Positions 1-8,105 of a stretch of DNA of 64,000 nt are shown here, one piece after another. Position 1 is the first letter of the stretch. Each line of letters opens with the position of its first letter. The DNA comes from Gallionella sp. (GTDB lineage: Bacteria > Pseudomonadota > Gammaproteobacteria > Burkholderiales > Gallionellaceae), in the NCBI GenBank assembly GCA_028714075.1, contig JAQTMZ010000010.1:1-64000 (forward strand). The letters are read 5' to 3'. Below the pieces are notes generated by a model. It saw only the letters and a list, made by a program, of their open reading frames with translations. It ran no database searches and had not been told where the DNA came from. The translations under genes were made by a program, and so were the position numbers.

Positions 1-521
1 TCGGCATGGACGATTACCTGAGCAAGCCGGTGCAACTAGCCGACCTGAAGGCGATGCTGGAAAAATGGCTGCCGGTGATTAGCTCTGACCCGATAGCGGA
101 CACGGGCGTATTGCCATACGCCCCTACCATTCAGGCGCACGTAGGGGCGTATGGCGATACGCCCTCGGTGGCAAAGAAGCCATCCCCATCTTCCGCTCCC
201 GTCGATGTGAATGTGCTCAAGGCGCTGATCGGCGACGACGCGGCGCTGATCCGCGAATTCCTGCACGACTTCCATCTCAGCGCGACGAAGATCGCGGCCG
301 AGCTGCGCGCCGCCTGCGCGGCGGGCGAGGCTGCCACTGCCGGTGCGCTGGCGCACAAGCTCAAATCCTCGTCGCGCTCGGTGGGGGCCTTGGCGCTGGG
401 CGAGCTGTGCGCCGCAATGGAGAAGGCGGGCAAGGCGGGTGATGCTGAGACTCTGGCGGTGCTGTTGCCAAAATTTGAGCAGGAACTGGCGGGCGTCGAA
501 GGCTTCCTCGATAAATATTGA
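1..521 (+). CDS. C-terminal end of a hybrid histidine kinase (receiver tail plus Hpt), 5' truncated by window edge
   Basis: The reading frame is open from the first base (frame from position 3) to TGA at 519-521. It starts inside the last helix of a receiver domain, showing the conserved Lys-Pro of the DDYLSKPVQL segment. It continues through a short linker into a histidine phosphotransfer (Hpt) domain whose phospho-accepting His lies in AHKLKSSSRSVGA (codon 354-356). The linker is encoded by a palindromic repeat. The protein is closely similar to the end of the next gene at both DNA and protein level but lacks the PAS domain that gene has between receiver and Hpt. The missing upstream part is presumably a paralogous hybrid kinase. 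A cytoplasmic phosphorelay role is expected for the visible part. Confidence 0.85.
   Translation, partial: GMDDYLSKPVQLADLKAMLEKWLPVISSDPIADTGVLPYAPTIQAHVGAYGDTPSVAKKPSPSSAPVDVNVLKALIGDDAALIREFLHDFHLSATKIAAELRAACAAGEAATAGALAHKLKSSSRSVGALALGELCAAMEKAGKAGDAETLAVLLPKFEQELAGVEGFLDKY
104..164. repeat. Palindromic REP-like pair inside a coding region
   Basis: Two 24-base arms (104-127 and 141-164) are inverted copies of each other with one mismatch and a 13-base spacer. Each arm is itself a hairpin with stem GGGCGTAT/ATACGCCC and loop TGCC, flanked by CCTAC or GTAGG. The unit is translated in frame as the linker between receiver and Hpt. The same element occurs at 4912-4971 and, between genes, at 38135-38208. 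Confidence 0.9.
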
Positions 522-526
522 ACCTG

Positions 527-591
527 TGCTGTGTCGTGCGCTGTGCGCACGACACAGCATATCAACCGCGCGCATAGCGCACGCTACGTTC
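527..591. repeat. Perfect 15-bp hairpin plus GCGCACGCTACGTTC repeat
   Basis: Bases 527-541 and 545-559 form a perfect 15-bp stem with loop TGT directly after a stop codon. The core GTGCGCTGTGCGCAC recurs at 9322-9336. The following GCGCACGCTACGTTC (577-591) recurs at 5356-5370. There is no T-run, so this looks like a dispersed palindromic repeat, although it may also slow or end transcription. The rest of the 197-base gap to the next gene shows no clear gene. Confidence 0.75.
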
Positions 592-718
592 GATTGCAGG
601 ATAGCCGGCGGTTTGGCCGAATGGCTGGCAGATATATCGGAGGGGAGTAGAATGAAACCAGAGAAATAGCTGCCCCCATTATTTATGCAAACGTCAACAA
701 GCTACGCTTAAATCAGTC

Positions 719-3700
719 ATGACCATTTCGCCCGAATCCGTTGTACAGCCGCGCCGTTTATCGGTGAGCATCAAGCTGGGCGGGATATTCCTGTTGCTGG
801 CGATTATCGCCACCGGCAACCTGTATTTGTCCAATACGTTGCACGACAGCATCGCGAATATCGCCAACATCATCAACCAGAGCGGGCGGCTGCGCTATCT
901 CTCCCAGCAGATCGCTTTCCAGTCGGCCAGTTTCGTGCTGGAGCCGAGCGAAGCCGCCAGACAATCAGAGCTGGATGCAGAAAATGAATTCAAGATGCGT
1001 TATGCCGGTGTGGCAAGCGAGATCAGCAGGCTCCATCCGTTGATGCGCAGTGCCGGGGATAATCTGGAAGGGCATCTGGAGCATATCGATAAAACCTGGC
1101 AGCGCCAGCATATCGCCTTGGAGCGGCTACTGGCTGAGCCGGGGCTGGCGGAACGGCAGGCGGCACAGCGCGAAGTTGCCGCCGACGCGGCGGCGATGCT
1201 GGGTGAGGCCGACCATCTGGTCAGCTCTCTCGAAAAAGCCGCCCACACTGCTAACCAGCGGGTGGATTTCATCATTTACCTGGTGCAGGCGCTGGAAATT
1301 TTGTTGATGCTTGGGGCATTCTTTTACGTGCGCTCACGGATCACCGCGCCGATCATTAACCTGACCGAATTCACCCGGCGCTTCGCCGCCGGCGAACGGG
1401 GTGTGCGCATGGATTTTCACTCGCGTGACGAGATCGGCGAACTGGTGTTGACCTTCAATACCGCCGCTGCGCAAAACGCCGAACTGATCGACGAACTCGA
1501 CCGCCGTGCGCGGGAAAACACCACGCTGGCCGCCATTCTCGAAGCGACCACCGACTTCGCCGGCACCGCTTCCGCGGAAGGTCGCATCCTTTATCTCAAC
1601 CGTGCCGGATACCGGATGCTGGGGCTTGCAGGGGATGAAAACCTTGACCTCTACACCATCACCGATTTCCATCCGCCCGACGTGGCCGATCACACTCTCC
1701 ACACCATTCTGCCCTCCGTGGTGCGGGAAGGGTTGTGGTCTGGGGAAAGCGTGCTGCGCAGCCGCACCGGTGTGGACATTCCGGTATCGCAGGTGATCAT
1801 CGCCCACAAAAAAGAGGATGGCGCGGTGGCTTATTATTCCACCATCATGCGCGATATGACGCATTTCAAGATGCTGGAGCAGCGCCTGCAATCCTCGCTC
1901 GATTTCCACCTTAAGCTGATGCAGGATTTCCCCAACCCGATCTGGCGCGTCGACAAGGATGGCAAGTGCGATTACGTCAACCGCGCCTGGCTGGAATTCA
2001 CCGGACACACCGAGGCGCAGGAACTGGGCGACGGCTGGGCGTGCGGCGTGCATCCTGACGACCGCGAACGCTGCCTCGATACTTTCCTTTCCGCCTTCAA
2101 CCGGCGCGAGTCGTTCGCGATGGAATACCGCATGCGCTACCGCGACGGCAGCTACCACTGGCTGCTGGATCACGGCGCGCCCTACACCGACTTGGACGGC
2201 GAGTTTGCCGGTTATCTCGGTTCCTGTTACGACATCGACGGCCGCAAGCAGGCGGAATTGCAGTTGCTGGAACGCGAGCTGCAATTCCGCACGTTGGCCG
2301 ACTCCGGCCAGGCGCTGATCTGGGCGTCCGGTACCGACAAGCTGTGCAATTACTTCAACAAGGTTTGGCTGGATTTCACCGGGCGCAGCCTGGAGCAGGA
2401 ACTGGGAAACGGCTGGGCAGAAGGCGTGCATCCGGACGACTTCCAGCGTTGCATGGACGTGTATGTGTCGGCGTTCGACCGGCGCGAAAAATTCAGCATG
2501 GACTACCGGCTGCGCCACCACGACGGCGAATACCTCTGGATACAGGATGACGGCTGTCCGCGCTACGATAGCACGGGCGAGTTTATCGGCTACATCGGCT
2601 ACTGCCTCGACATTACCGAGCGCAAGCGGGTGGCGGCAGAGGTATCCAAGCTCAACGATGAGCTGGAAGAGAAAGTGGCGGCACGCACCGCCGAGCTGGA
2701 TCAAGCCCGGCTCGATGCGGAGCATGCCAACCGCGCCAAATCGTCCTTCCTCGCCGCGATGAGCCACGAGATACGCACGCCGATGAACGGCGTGGTCGGC
2801 ATGGTCGATGTGCTGCAACAGACCAGCCTGAATGGCCAGCAAACCGAGATGGTCAATATCATTCACGACTCGGCGTTTTCCCTGCTGGCCATCATCGACG
2901 ATATTCTCGACTTCTCCAAGATCGAGGCCGGCAAGTTTCAGATCGACAGCGTGCCCATGTCCATCGCCGGGGTGGTGGAAGGGACATGCGAAACCCTGAT
3001 TCCCCTAGCCTTGAAAAAAGGCGTGGAGCTGACGCTGTTCACCGATCCGGCCATTCCCGCAGAAGTTCTGGGCGATGCGTTGCGGTTGCGCCAGATACTG
3101 GTCAACCTGACGAACAACGCCATCAAATTTTCCAGCGGGCGGCAGCGGCAGGGCAAGGTATCGGTGCGCGCCATGCTGGTTAAAAGCGGCGAGGGGCGGG
3201 TAACACTGGAGTTTCGTGTGACCGACAACGGCATCGGCATCGACAAGGAAACCCAGGCACGGCTGTTCTCTCCTTTTACTCAGGCTGACTCTTCCACCAC
3301 AAGAAATTTCGGCGGAACCGGGCTGGGGCTGGCCATCTCGCGCCAGTTGACCAGCATCATGGGCGGCGAGATCACGGTGCAAAGCGAACCGGGCAAAGGC
3401 GCGCTGTTCAGCGTGCGCCTGCCGTTTGCGCTGCCGCCGCAACAACCCGCTGCCAACGAACTGCCATCCCTGCTCGCCGGGCTGCCCTGTCTGGTGGTGA
3501 ATGGATCGGGAAGTCTGGCCGATGATCTCGCCACCTATCTTGAACACGCTGGGGCCGTGGTCGAGCGTGTGGCAGATTTGGCGGTTGCCAGGGAATGGAT
3601 CATCAGCCGCCCCCCCGGTTTGTGCGTCGTGGTCATCGACACCGAGGGTGTCAATACGCCGTTGGATGAGTTGCGCGCCGCCGCCCGCACCCGGCCCAAT

Positions 3701-5329
3701 GTGGATGTGCGCTTTGCCGTTATTGAGCGCGGCGGACGCCAGCGGTGCAGGATACTAGCCGCCGATCTGGTTGGCCTGGATGCCGAGGTGATGCATCGCC
3801 TCGCGTTTCTGGAAGCGGTGGCGATTGCCGCCGGACGGGCCAAGCAGCCCGATCTGGAAGGTAAACCAAGCGATGCCAAAGCGACAACAGCGCTACCGTC
3901 CCGCGAGGCAGCGCGCCAACAAGGCTGTCTGATCCTGATCGCCGAAGACAACGAGATCAACCAGAAAGTTATCCTGCAACAACTCAAGTTGCTCGGGCGA
4001 ATTGCCGACATCGCCGACGATGGTCGCGCGGCATTGGAGCTTTGGCGGAGCGGCGATTATGGCCTCCTGTTCACCGATCTGCATATGCCGGAAATGGACG
4101 GCTACGAGCTGACCACCGCTATCCGCGCCGCCGAAAATGCCACCAATAAAACCCGTTCTAGTGAAGCTGACACCAGCGAAACTCACAAGACTCACATACC
4201 GATCATCGCCATTACCGCCAACGCGCTCAAGGGCGAGGCCGACCGTTGCCGGGCTATCGGCATGGATGATTACCTGAGCAAGCCGGTGCAACTGGCCAAC
4301 CTGAAAGCGATGCTGGAGAAGTGGCTGCCGGTTGCCGCCGCAGGGCACATGCCGGACATTCCTGTGTCACCCGCATTGCCGGTTCCTGAGGGGGCAACCA
4401 TAACTGAACGTTTTGTTCGCACGCTGGAGAAGAAGATGCCGCCGCGTTCCGCAGATGAACTCGCGCAGGAATTCCAGATACAACAGATCGAGCTGAAGAT
4501 GCAGAACGAGGAATTGCGCCAGGCGCAGGTCGCAATGGAAGAATCCCGCGACCGCTACGTGGAACTCTACGAATTCTCCCCCATCGGTTATCTTACCCTC
4601 GCCGACAGCGGCATGATCGCCGAGGCGAACCTCACCGGAGCCACACTGTTCGGAATGGAGCGCAAGAAACTGCTGCAACGCCGCTTCGATCATTTTGTAG
4701 CGCCGCAGGAGCGTGACCGCTGGCATCGCTTATTCATAAACGTGATGAAGCATGAGAGTGCGGCTGTTAATCTGGTGTTGCAGCGCGGTGACGACTCCCG
4801 CTTCAATGCCCATCTCGATTGCCAGCGTGTGGCGGTCGGCCAGGCAAAACCGGTGCTGCGCATCGCGATCACCGATCTCTCTGAACGCGTGCAGAATGAG
4901 GCGGTATCAACGGGCGTATTGCCATACGCCCCTACCATTCAGGCGCACGCAGGGGCGTATGGCGATACGCCTTCGGTGGCAGAGAAGCCATCCCCATCTT
5001 TCGCTCCCGTCGATGTGAATGTGCTCAAGGCGCTGATCGGCGACGACGATGCGATGATCCGTGAATTCCTGCACGATTTTCGCCTCAGTGCGGCGAAGAT
5101 CGCAGTGGAATTGCGCACCGCCTGTGCGGCGGGAGAGGCTGCCACTGCCGGTGCGTTGGCGCACAAGCTCAAGTCGTCATCGCGTTCGGTGGGCGCGCTG
5201 GAATTGGGCGAGCGGTGCGCCGCAATGGAGCAGGCGGGCAAGGCGGGTGATGCTGAGACTCTGGCGGTGCTGTTGCCAAAATTCGAGATGGAGCTGGCGG
5301 GCGTTGAACGATTTCTTGATGGGTATTAA
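719..5329 (+). CDS. Large membrane hybrid histidine kinase (PilJ/NarX-like sensor, HAMP, PAS x3, HisKA, HATPase, receiver, PAS, Hpt)
   Basis: A protein of 1536 residues. Membrane segments lie at about 18-41 and 182-204. They flank a periplasmic helical sensor with an INQSGRLRYLSQQ motif like PilJ/NarX sensors. HAMP (about 205-253) is followed by three PAS domains (about 262-640; PAS2 and PAS3 are near-copies). The HisKA has phospho-His683 in MSHEIRTPMNG, and the HATPase has DNGIGID and GTGLGLAIS. The receiver has Asp1120 (TDLHMPEMDG), followed by a fourth PAS, then an Hpt with His1482. All three relay residues are present, so an intramolecular His-Asp-His relay is possible. Placing a PAS between receiver and Hpt is unusual. 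The linker before Hpt contains a translated palindromic repeat. ATG at 719 has a weak ribosome-binding site. The ligand is unknown. Confidence 0.93.
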   Translation: MTISPESVVQPRRLSVSIKLGGIFLLLAIIATGNLYLSNTLHDSIANIANIINQSGRLRYLSQQIAFQSASFVLEPSEAARQSELDAENEFKMRYAGVASEISRLHPLMRSAGDNLEGHLEHIDKTWQRQHIALERLLAEPGLAERQAAQREVAADAAAMLGEADHLVSSLEKAAHTANQRVDFIIYLVQALEILLMLGAFFYVRSRITAPIINLTEFTRRFAAGERGVRMDFHSRDEIGELVLTFNTAAAQNAELIDELDRRARENTTLAAILEATTDFAGTASAEGRILYLNRAGYRMLGLAGDENLDLYTITDFHPPDVADHTLHTILPSVVREGLWSGESVLRSRTGVDIPVSQVIIAHKKEDGAVAYYSTIMRDMTHFKMLEQRLQSSLDFHLKLMQDFPNPIWRVDKDGKCDYVNRAWLEFTGHTEAQELGDGWACGVHPDDRERCLDTFLSAFNRRESFAMEYRMRYRDGSYHWLLDHGAPYTDLDGEFAGYLGSCYDIDGRKQAELQLLERELQFRTLADSGQALIWASGTDKLCNYFNKVWLDFTGRSLEQELGNGWAEGVHPDDFQRCMDVYVSAFDRREKFSMDYRLRHHDGEYLWIQDDGCPRYDSTGEFIGYIGYCLDITERKRVAAEVSKLNDELEEKVAARTAELDQARLDAEHANRAKSSFLAAMSHEIRTPMNGVVGMVDVLQQTSLNGQQTEMVNIIHDSAFSLLAIIDDILDFSKIEAGKFQIDSVPMSIAGVVEGTCETLIPLALKKGVELTLFTDPAIPAEVLGDALRLRQILVNLTNNAIKFSSGRQRQGKVSVRAMLVKSGEGRVTLEFRVTDNGIGIDKETQARLFSPFTQADSSTTRNFGGTGLGLAISRQLTSIMGGEITVQSEPGKGALFSVRLPFALPPQQPAANELPSLLAGLPCLVVNGSGSLADDLATYLEHAGAVVERVADLAVAREWIISRPPGLCVVVIDTEGVNTPLDELRAAARTRPNVDVRFAVIERGGRQRCRILAADLVGLDAEVMHRLAFLEAVAIAAGRAKQPDLEGKPSDAKATTALPSREAARQQGCLILIAEDNEINQKVILQQLKLLGRIADIADDGRAALELWRSGDYGLLFTDLHMPEMDGYELTTAIRAAENATNKTRSSEADTSETHKTHIPIIAITANALKGEADRCRAIGMDDYLSKPVQLANLKAMLEKWLPVAAAGHMPDIPVSPALPVPEGATITERFVRTLEKKMPPRSADELAQEFQIQQIELKMQNEELRQAQVAMEESRDRYVELYEFSPIGYLTLADSGMIAEANLTGATLFGMERKKLLQRRFDHFVAPQERDRWHRLFINVMKHESAAVNLVLQRGDDSRFNAHLDCQRVAVGQAKPVLRIAITDLSERVQNEAVSTGVLPYAPTIQAHAGAYGDTPSVAEKPSPSFAPVDVNVLKALIGDDDAMIREFLHDFRLSAAKIAVELRTACAAGEAATAGALAHKLKSSSRSVGALELGERCAAMEQAGKAGDAETLAVLLPKFEMELAGVERFLDGY
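4912..4971. repeat. Second in-frame copy of the GGGCGTAT palindromic repeat pair
   Basis: Arms at 4912-4935 and about 4949-4971 are inverted copies, each a GGGCGTAT/ATACGCCC hairpin. The spacer CATTCAGGCGCAC is the same as in the 104-164 copy. It encodes the PAS-Hpt linker of the hybrid kinase. A shared spacer and shared flanks indicate that the two genes were duplicated, or homogenised by gene conversion, after the repeat entered. Confidence 0.9.
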
Positions 5330-5397
5330 ACCAAGGTTGCTCCTCAGGCCGCACGGCGCACGCTACGTTCTAATATAAATAAAGCCGGACAAATACA

Positions 5398-6597
5398 ATG
5401 GTGAGTAGATCCGATATTTTTAACTCCAGCATCCTGATCGTCGACGATCAGGAATTCAATGTCCGCGTGCTCGATCGCATGCTGAGAAACGCCGGCTATA
5501 CTTCCATCGCGTCGACGACGAACCCGCTGGAGGTTTGCGCGCTGCACCGGAAGAACCGTTACGACTTGATCCTGCTCGATATCGAAATGCCCGGCATGGA
5601 TGGATTCCAGGTGATGGAAGGGCTCAAGGAAGCCGAACCGGAAGGCTATCTTTCGGTGCTGGTGATCACCAGTCACCCGGATTACAAGGTGCACGCGCTA
5701 CAGCTCGGGGCGAGGGATTTTGTCAGCATACCGTTGGATAAAGCCGAGGTGCTGGCGCGTGTTTACAATCTGCTGGAAGTGCGGCTGTTGCACAAGGAGG
5801 CGAGAAGCCACAGCAAAGCTATCGGACAGGCGCTGGATGAAGTGGAGGCCAGCCGCAAGCTGATCCTTGCGCAGAGCGCCGAGGTCAAACGCCTCTACGA
5901 CCAGGTCGTGGCGGAAAAGAAAGTGACGGAGCGGCTGCTGCTCAATGTGTTGCCCCAGGCCATTGCCGAACGGTTGAAGGATCGGAGGCTGAAGGAGCGG
6001 AACGGCGGCATTGCCGATAACTTCCCGCCGCTCATCGCCGACAGTTTCCCGGATGCGACGGTGTTGTTTGCGGACATTGCGGGGTTCACCAAATTCTCTG
6101 CGGGGATGGGCCCCGAGAAACTGGTGGTTCTGCTCAACGACATTTTTACCGGGTTTGACATGATTGCCGATAACCGTGGCCTCGAGAAGATCAAGACCAT
6201 TGGCGATGCGTACATGGCGGTAGCCGGAGTCCCTCATCCCGTGGACGCGCATGCCGCGCAGGCGGCACACATGGCGCTGGATATGATGGATTCGCTGGAG
6301 GATTTCAATCGGCGCAACGGCTATGCGCTGAGAATGCGTATCGGCATCAGCAGCGGTGCGGTGGTGGCCGGCGTCATCGGCAAGCGCAAATTCATTTACG
6401 ACCTGTGGGGCGATGCGGTGAACATTGCCAGCCGTATGGAATCCCAGGGCGTGGCCGGGCGCGTGCAGATTGCGGATGCCACACGGCGGCGACTGGGCGA
6501 GCAGTTTGAAATGGAGCAACGCGGTGTCGTCGATATCAAGGATATCGGCGAGATGCATACCTGGTTCCTGACCGGGCGGAACAGCGCGGCGGGGTAA
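5398..6597 (+). CDS. Response regulator fused to class III adenylyl cyclase
   Basis: A protein of 399 residues with no membrane segment. The N-terminal receiver has the acidic pocket and Asp61 (LLDIEMPGMDG), but the usual Lys-Pro near its end reads FVSIPLD, so the conserved Lys is missing. A coiled linker (about 135-200, ending LLLNVLPQAIAERL) is the transducer helix typical of class III cyclases. The catalytic domain has metal-binding Asp226 (FADIAGFT) and Asp270 (IGDAYM). EKIKTIGD and YDLWGDAVN carry the Lys and Asp that select adenine, so the predicted product is cAMP. The gene lies 68 bases after the hybrid kinase, a likely source of phosphate for Asp61. Loss of the Lys suggests altered switching. 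Confidence 0.92.
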   Translation: MVSRSDIFNSSILIVDDQEFNVRVLDRMLRNAGYTSIASTTNPLEVCALHRKNRYDLILLDIEMPGMDGFQVMEGLKEAEPEGYLSVLVITSHPDYKVHALQLGARDFVSIPLDKAEVLARVYNLLEVRLLHKEARSHSKAIGQALDEVEASRKLILAQSAEVKRLYDQVVAEKKVTERLLLNVLPQAIAERLKDRRLKERNGGIADNFPPLIADSFPDATVLFADIAGFTKFSAGMGPEKLVVLLNDIFTGFDMIADNRGLEKIKTIGDAYMAVAGVPHPVDAHAAQAAHMALDMMDSLEDFNRRNGYALRMRIGISSGAVVAGVIGKRKFIYDLWGDAVNIASRMESQGVAGRVQIADATRRRLGEQFEMEQRGVVDIKDIGEMHTWFLTGRNSAAG

Positions 6598-6628
6598 GCA
6601 GCCAGGCGTAATAGTTAAAAAAGTAGTT

Positions 6629-6739
6629 GTCCGCGAAACACATGAAACACACGAAGAATTTCATGCTGTAAATTGATACCCAATGGGTGAACTGCTGTAC
6701 GGGTACAACCTCTGGTTTTGTTTCGTGCCTTTCGTGGAC
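6629..6739. repeat. CACGAAA-type inverted repeat element
   Basis: GTCCGCGAAACACATGAAAC at 6629-6648 continues as ACACGAAGAA. It is mirrored at 6721-6739 by TTTCGTGCCTTTCGTGGAC. The arrangement matches the element at 50035-50115, which also starts with GTCC(A/G)CGAAA and ends in TTTCGTGGAC. It fills most of the 213-base gap. No gene is evident in the 70-base interior. Confidence 0.7.
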
Positions 6740-6810
6740 CATCTGTTTTTTTCGGGTTAATGGTATATTCCATTTGCAAACAGACCAACAAGTTGTGGAA
6801 GGCTTTAATC

Positions 6811-8016
6811 ATGACGAACAAACTCAACATCAAGATTCTGGTGCTCGACGACGATCCGTTTACGCTCAAGCTGCTCGCCCGTATGCTGGCAAATATGGGC
6901 TACGGCCAGGTTACGCTGTGCGATAGCGGGCGTGCCGCGCTGGAGCAGATCGATCGCGCCGACAATCGTCCGGATATGATCCTGCTGGATCTGAATATGC
7001 CGGAAATGGATGGGATCGAATTCGTGCACCGCTTGGCCGAGCGGCGCTACGCGGGCGGCCTGATTCTGTTCAGCGGCGAAGACGAGCATATGCTGCAGGC
7101 TGCCGAGAAACTGGTGCAGACCTATAAAATCACGGTGCCGGGCAGCCTGCAAAAACCTGTCACGCCGGACAAGCTGGCGGCATTGCTCGAAAAGTGGACA
7201 CCGTCCGTGCAAGAAGGCGCGGCGGAGGCAATAAGAATTCGCGGGGCGGACGAGTTGCGCGCCGCCATTGCCAACGGCGAATTGGTCAATTATTACCAGC
7301 CCAAAGTGGAACCTGCCACCGGCTGGGTGATGGGCGTGGAAACTCTGGTGCGCTGGCGTCACCCCACGGATGGCATGGTGTTTCCCTGTGAGTTTATCGG
7401 CGTGGCGGAAACGCATGGCCTGATCGACGACCTGACCCGGGTGGTGCTGACCGGCGCATTGGCCCAGGCAAAAGTCTGGCAGGAAGCGGGGCTGTCGTTG
7501 CAACTGGCCGTCAACGTGTCGATAGATAATCTTGCTTCGCCGGATTTTGCGGATTTCGTCGCCGGGCTTGCGGCTGAGGCCGGTGTGCCGCCGCAGAAGG
7601 TGGTGCTGGAAGTATCGGAAAGCCGCATCCCGATGGATGATCTGCGCGCACCGCTGGAAACATTGACCCGGCTGCGCATGAAGCGTTTTCGCCTTTCGAT
7701 TGACGAATTCGGCACCGGGCATTCTTCGCTGGTGCAGTTGCGCGGCATTCCCTTCGATGAACTCAAGATCGACCAGAGTTTTGTGCATGGCGCCTGGTCG
7801 AACAAGACAGTACAAATGAAGTACGATGCCAGCCTGGCTATAGCAAGGCAATTGGACATGGAGGTCGTGGCGGTGGGGGTGGAGGATGAGAACGACTGGG
7901 ATAACCTGCGCCGCACCGGGTGCGATCTTGCCCAGGGTTATTTCATCGCCAAGCCCATGCCCGCCGCCGAGCTGCCCGGCTGGATTGAAACCTGGCAAGC
8001 GCGGATGCGGGAATGA
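6811..8016 (+). CDS. Response regulator with degenerate EAL domain
   Basis: A protein of 401 residues starting at ATG 6811, where MTNKLNIKILVLDDD begins a normal receiver. The frame is open 93 bases further upstream, but that part is not receiver-like. The receiver has Asp60 (LLDLNMPEMDG) and Lys115. The EAL domain (about 145-395) has ETLVRW in place of EAL (Glu177), EVSES, LSIDEFGTG where the second Asp of DDFGTG is Glu299, KIDQSFV, and AVGVE where the Glu of AEGVE is Val355. Two metal or catalytic positions are therefore altered. Weak or absent c-di-GMP phosphodiesterase activity, or a binding role, is likely. The domain order resembles RocR-type RR-EAL proteins. Confidence 0.88.
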   Translation: MTNKLNIKILVLDDDPFTLKLLARMLANMGYGQVTLCDSGRAALEQIDRADNRPDMILLDLNMPEMDGIEFVHRLAERRYAGGLILFSGEDEHMLQAAEKLVQTYKITVPGSLQKPVTPDKLAALLEKWTPSVQEGAAEAIRIRGADELRAAIANGELVNYYQPKVEPATGWVMGVETLVRWRHPTDGMVFPCEFIGVAETHGLIDDLTRVVLTGALAQAKVWQEAGLSLQLAVNVSIDNLASPDFADFVAGLAAEAGVPPQKVVLEVSESRIPMDDLRAPLETLTRLRMKRFRLSIDEFGTGHSSLVQLRGIPFDELKIDQSFVHGAWSNKTVQMKYDASLAIARQLDMEVVAVGVEDENDWDNLRRTGCDLAQGYFIAKPMPAAELPGWIETWQARMRE

Positions 8017-8105
8017 TCCCGGCTGGCAACCAGAATTTTGTAGTATCTACACATTAGGTTCCGGTTCACCCGGCTAAAACATTTCATCGAAGGAGGCAGT
8101 CCATC

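Noticed and set aside
1334..2866. 510-codon open frame antisense to the large hybrid kinase
   Set aside because: It lies opposite PAS and HAMP coding sequence and shows no domain; a shadow frame.
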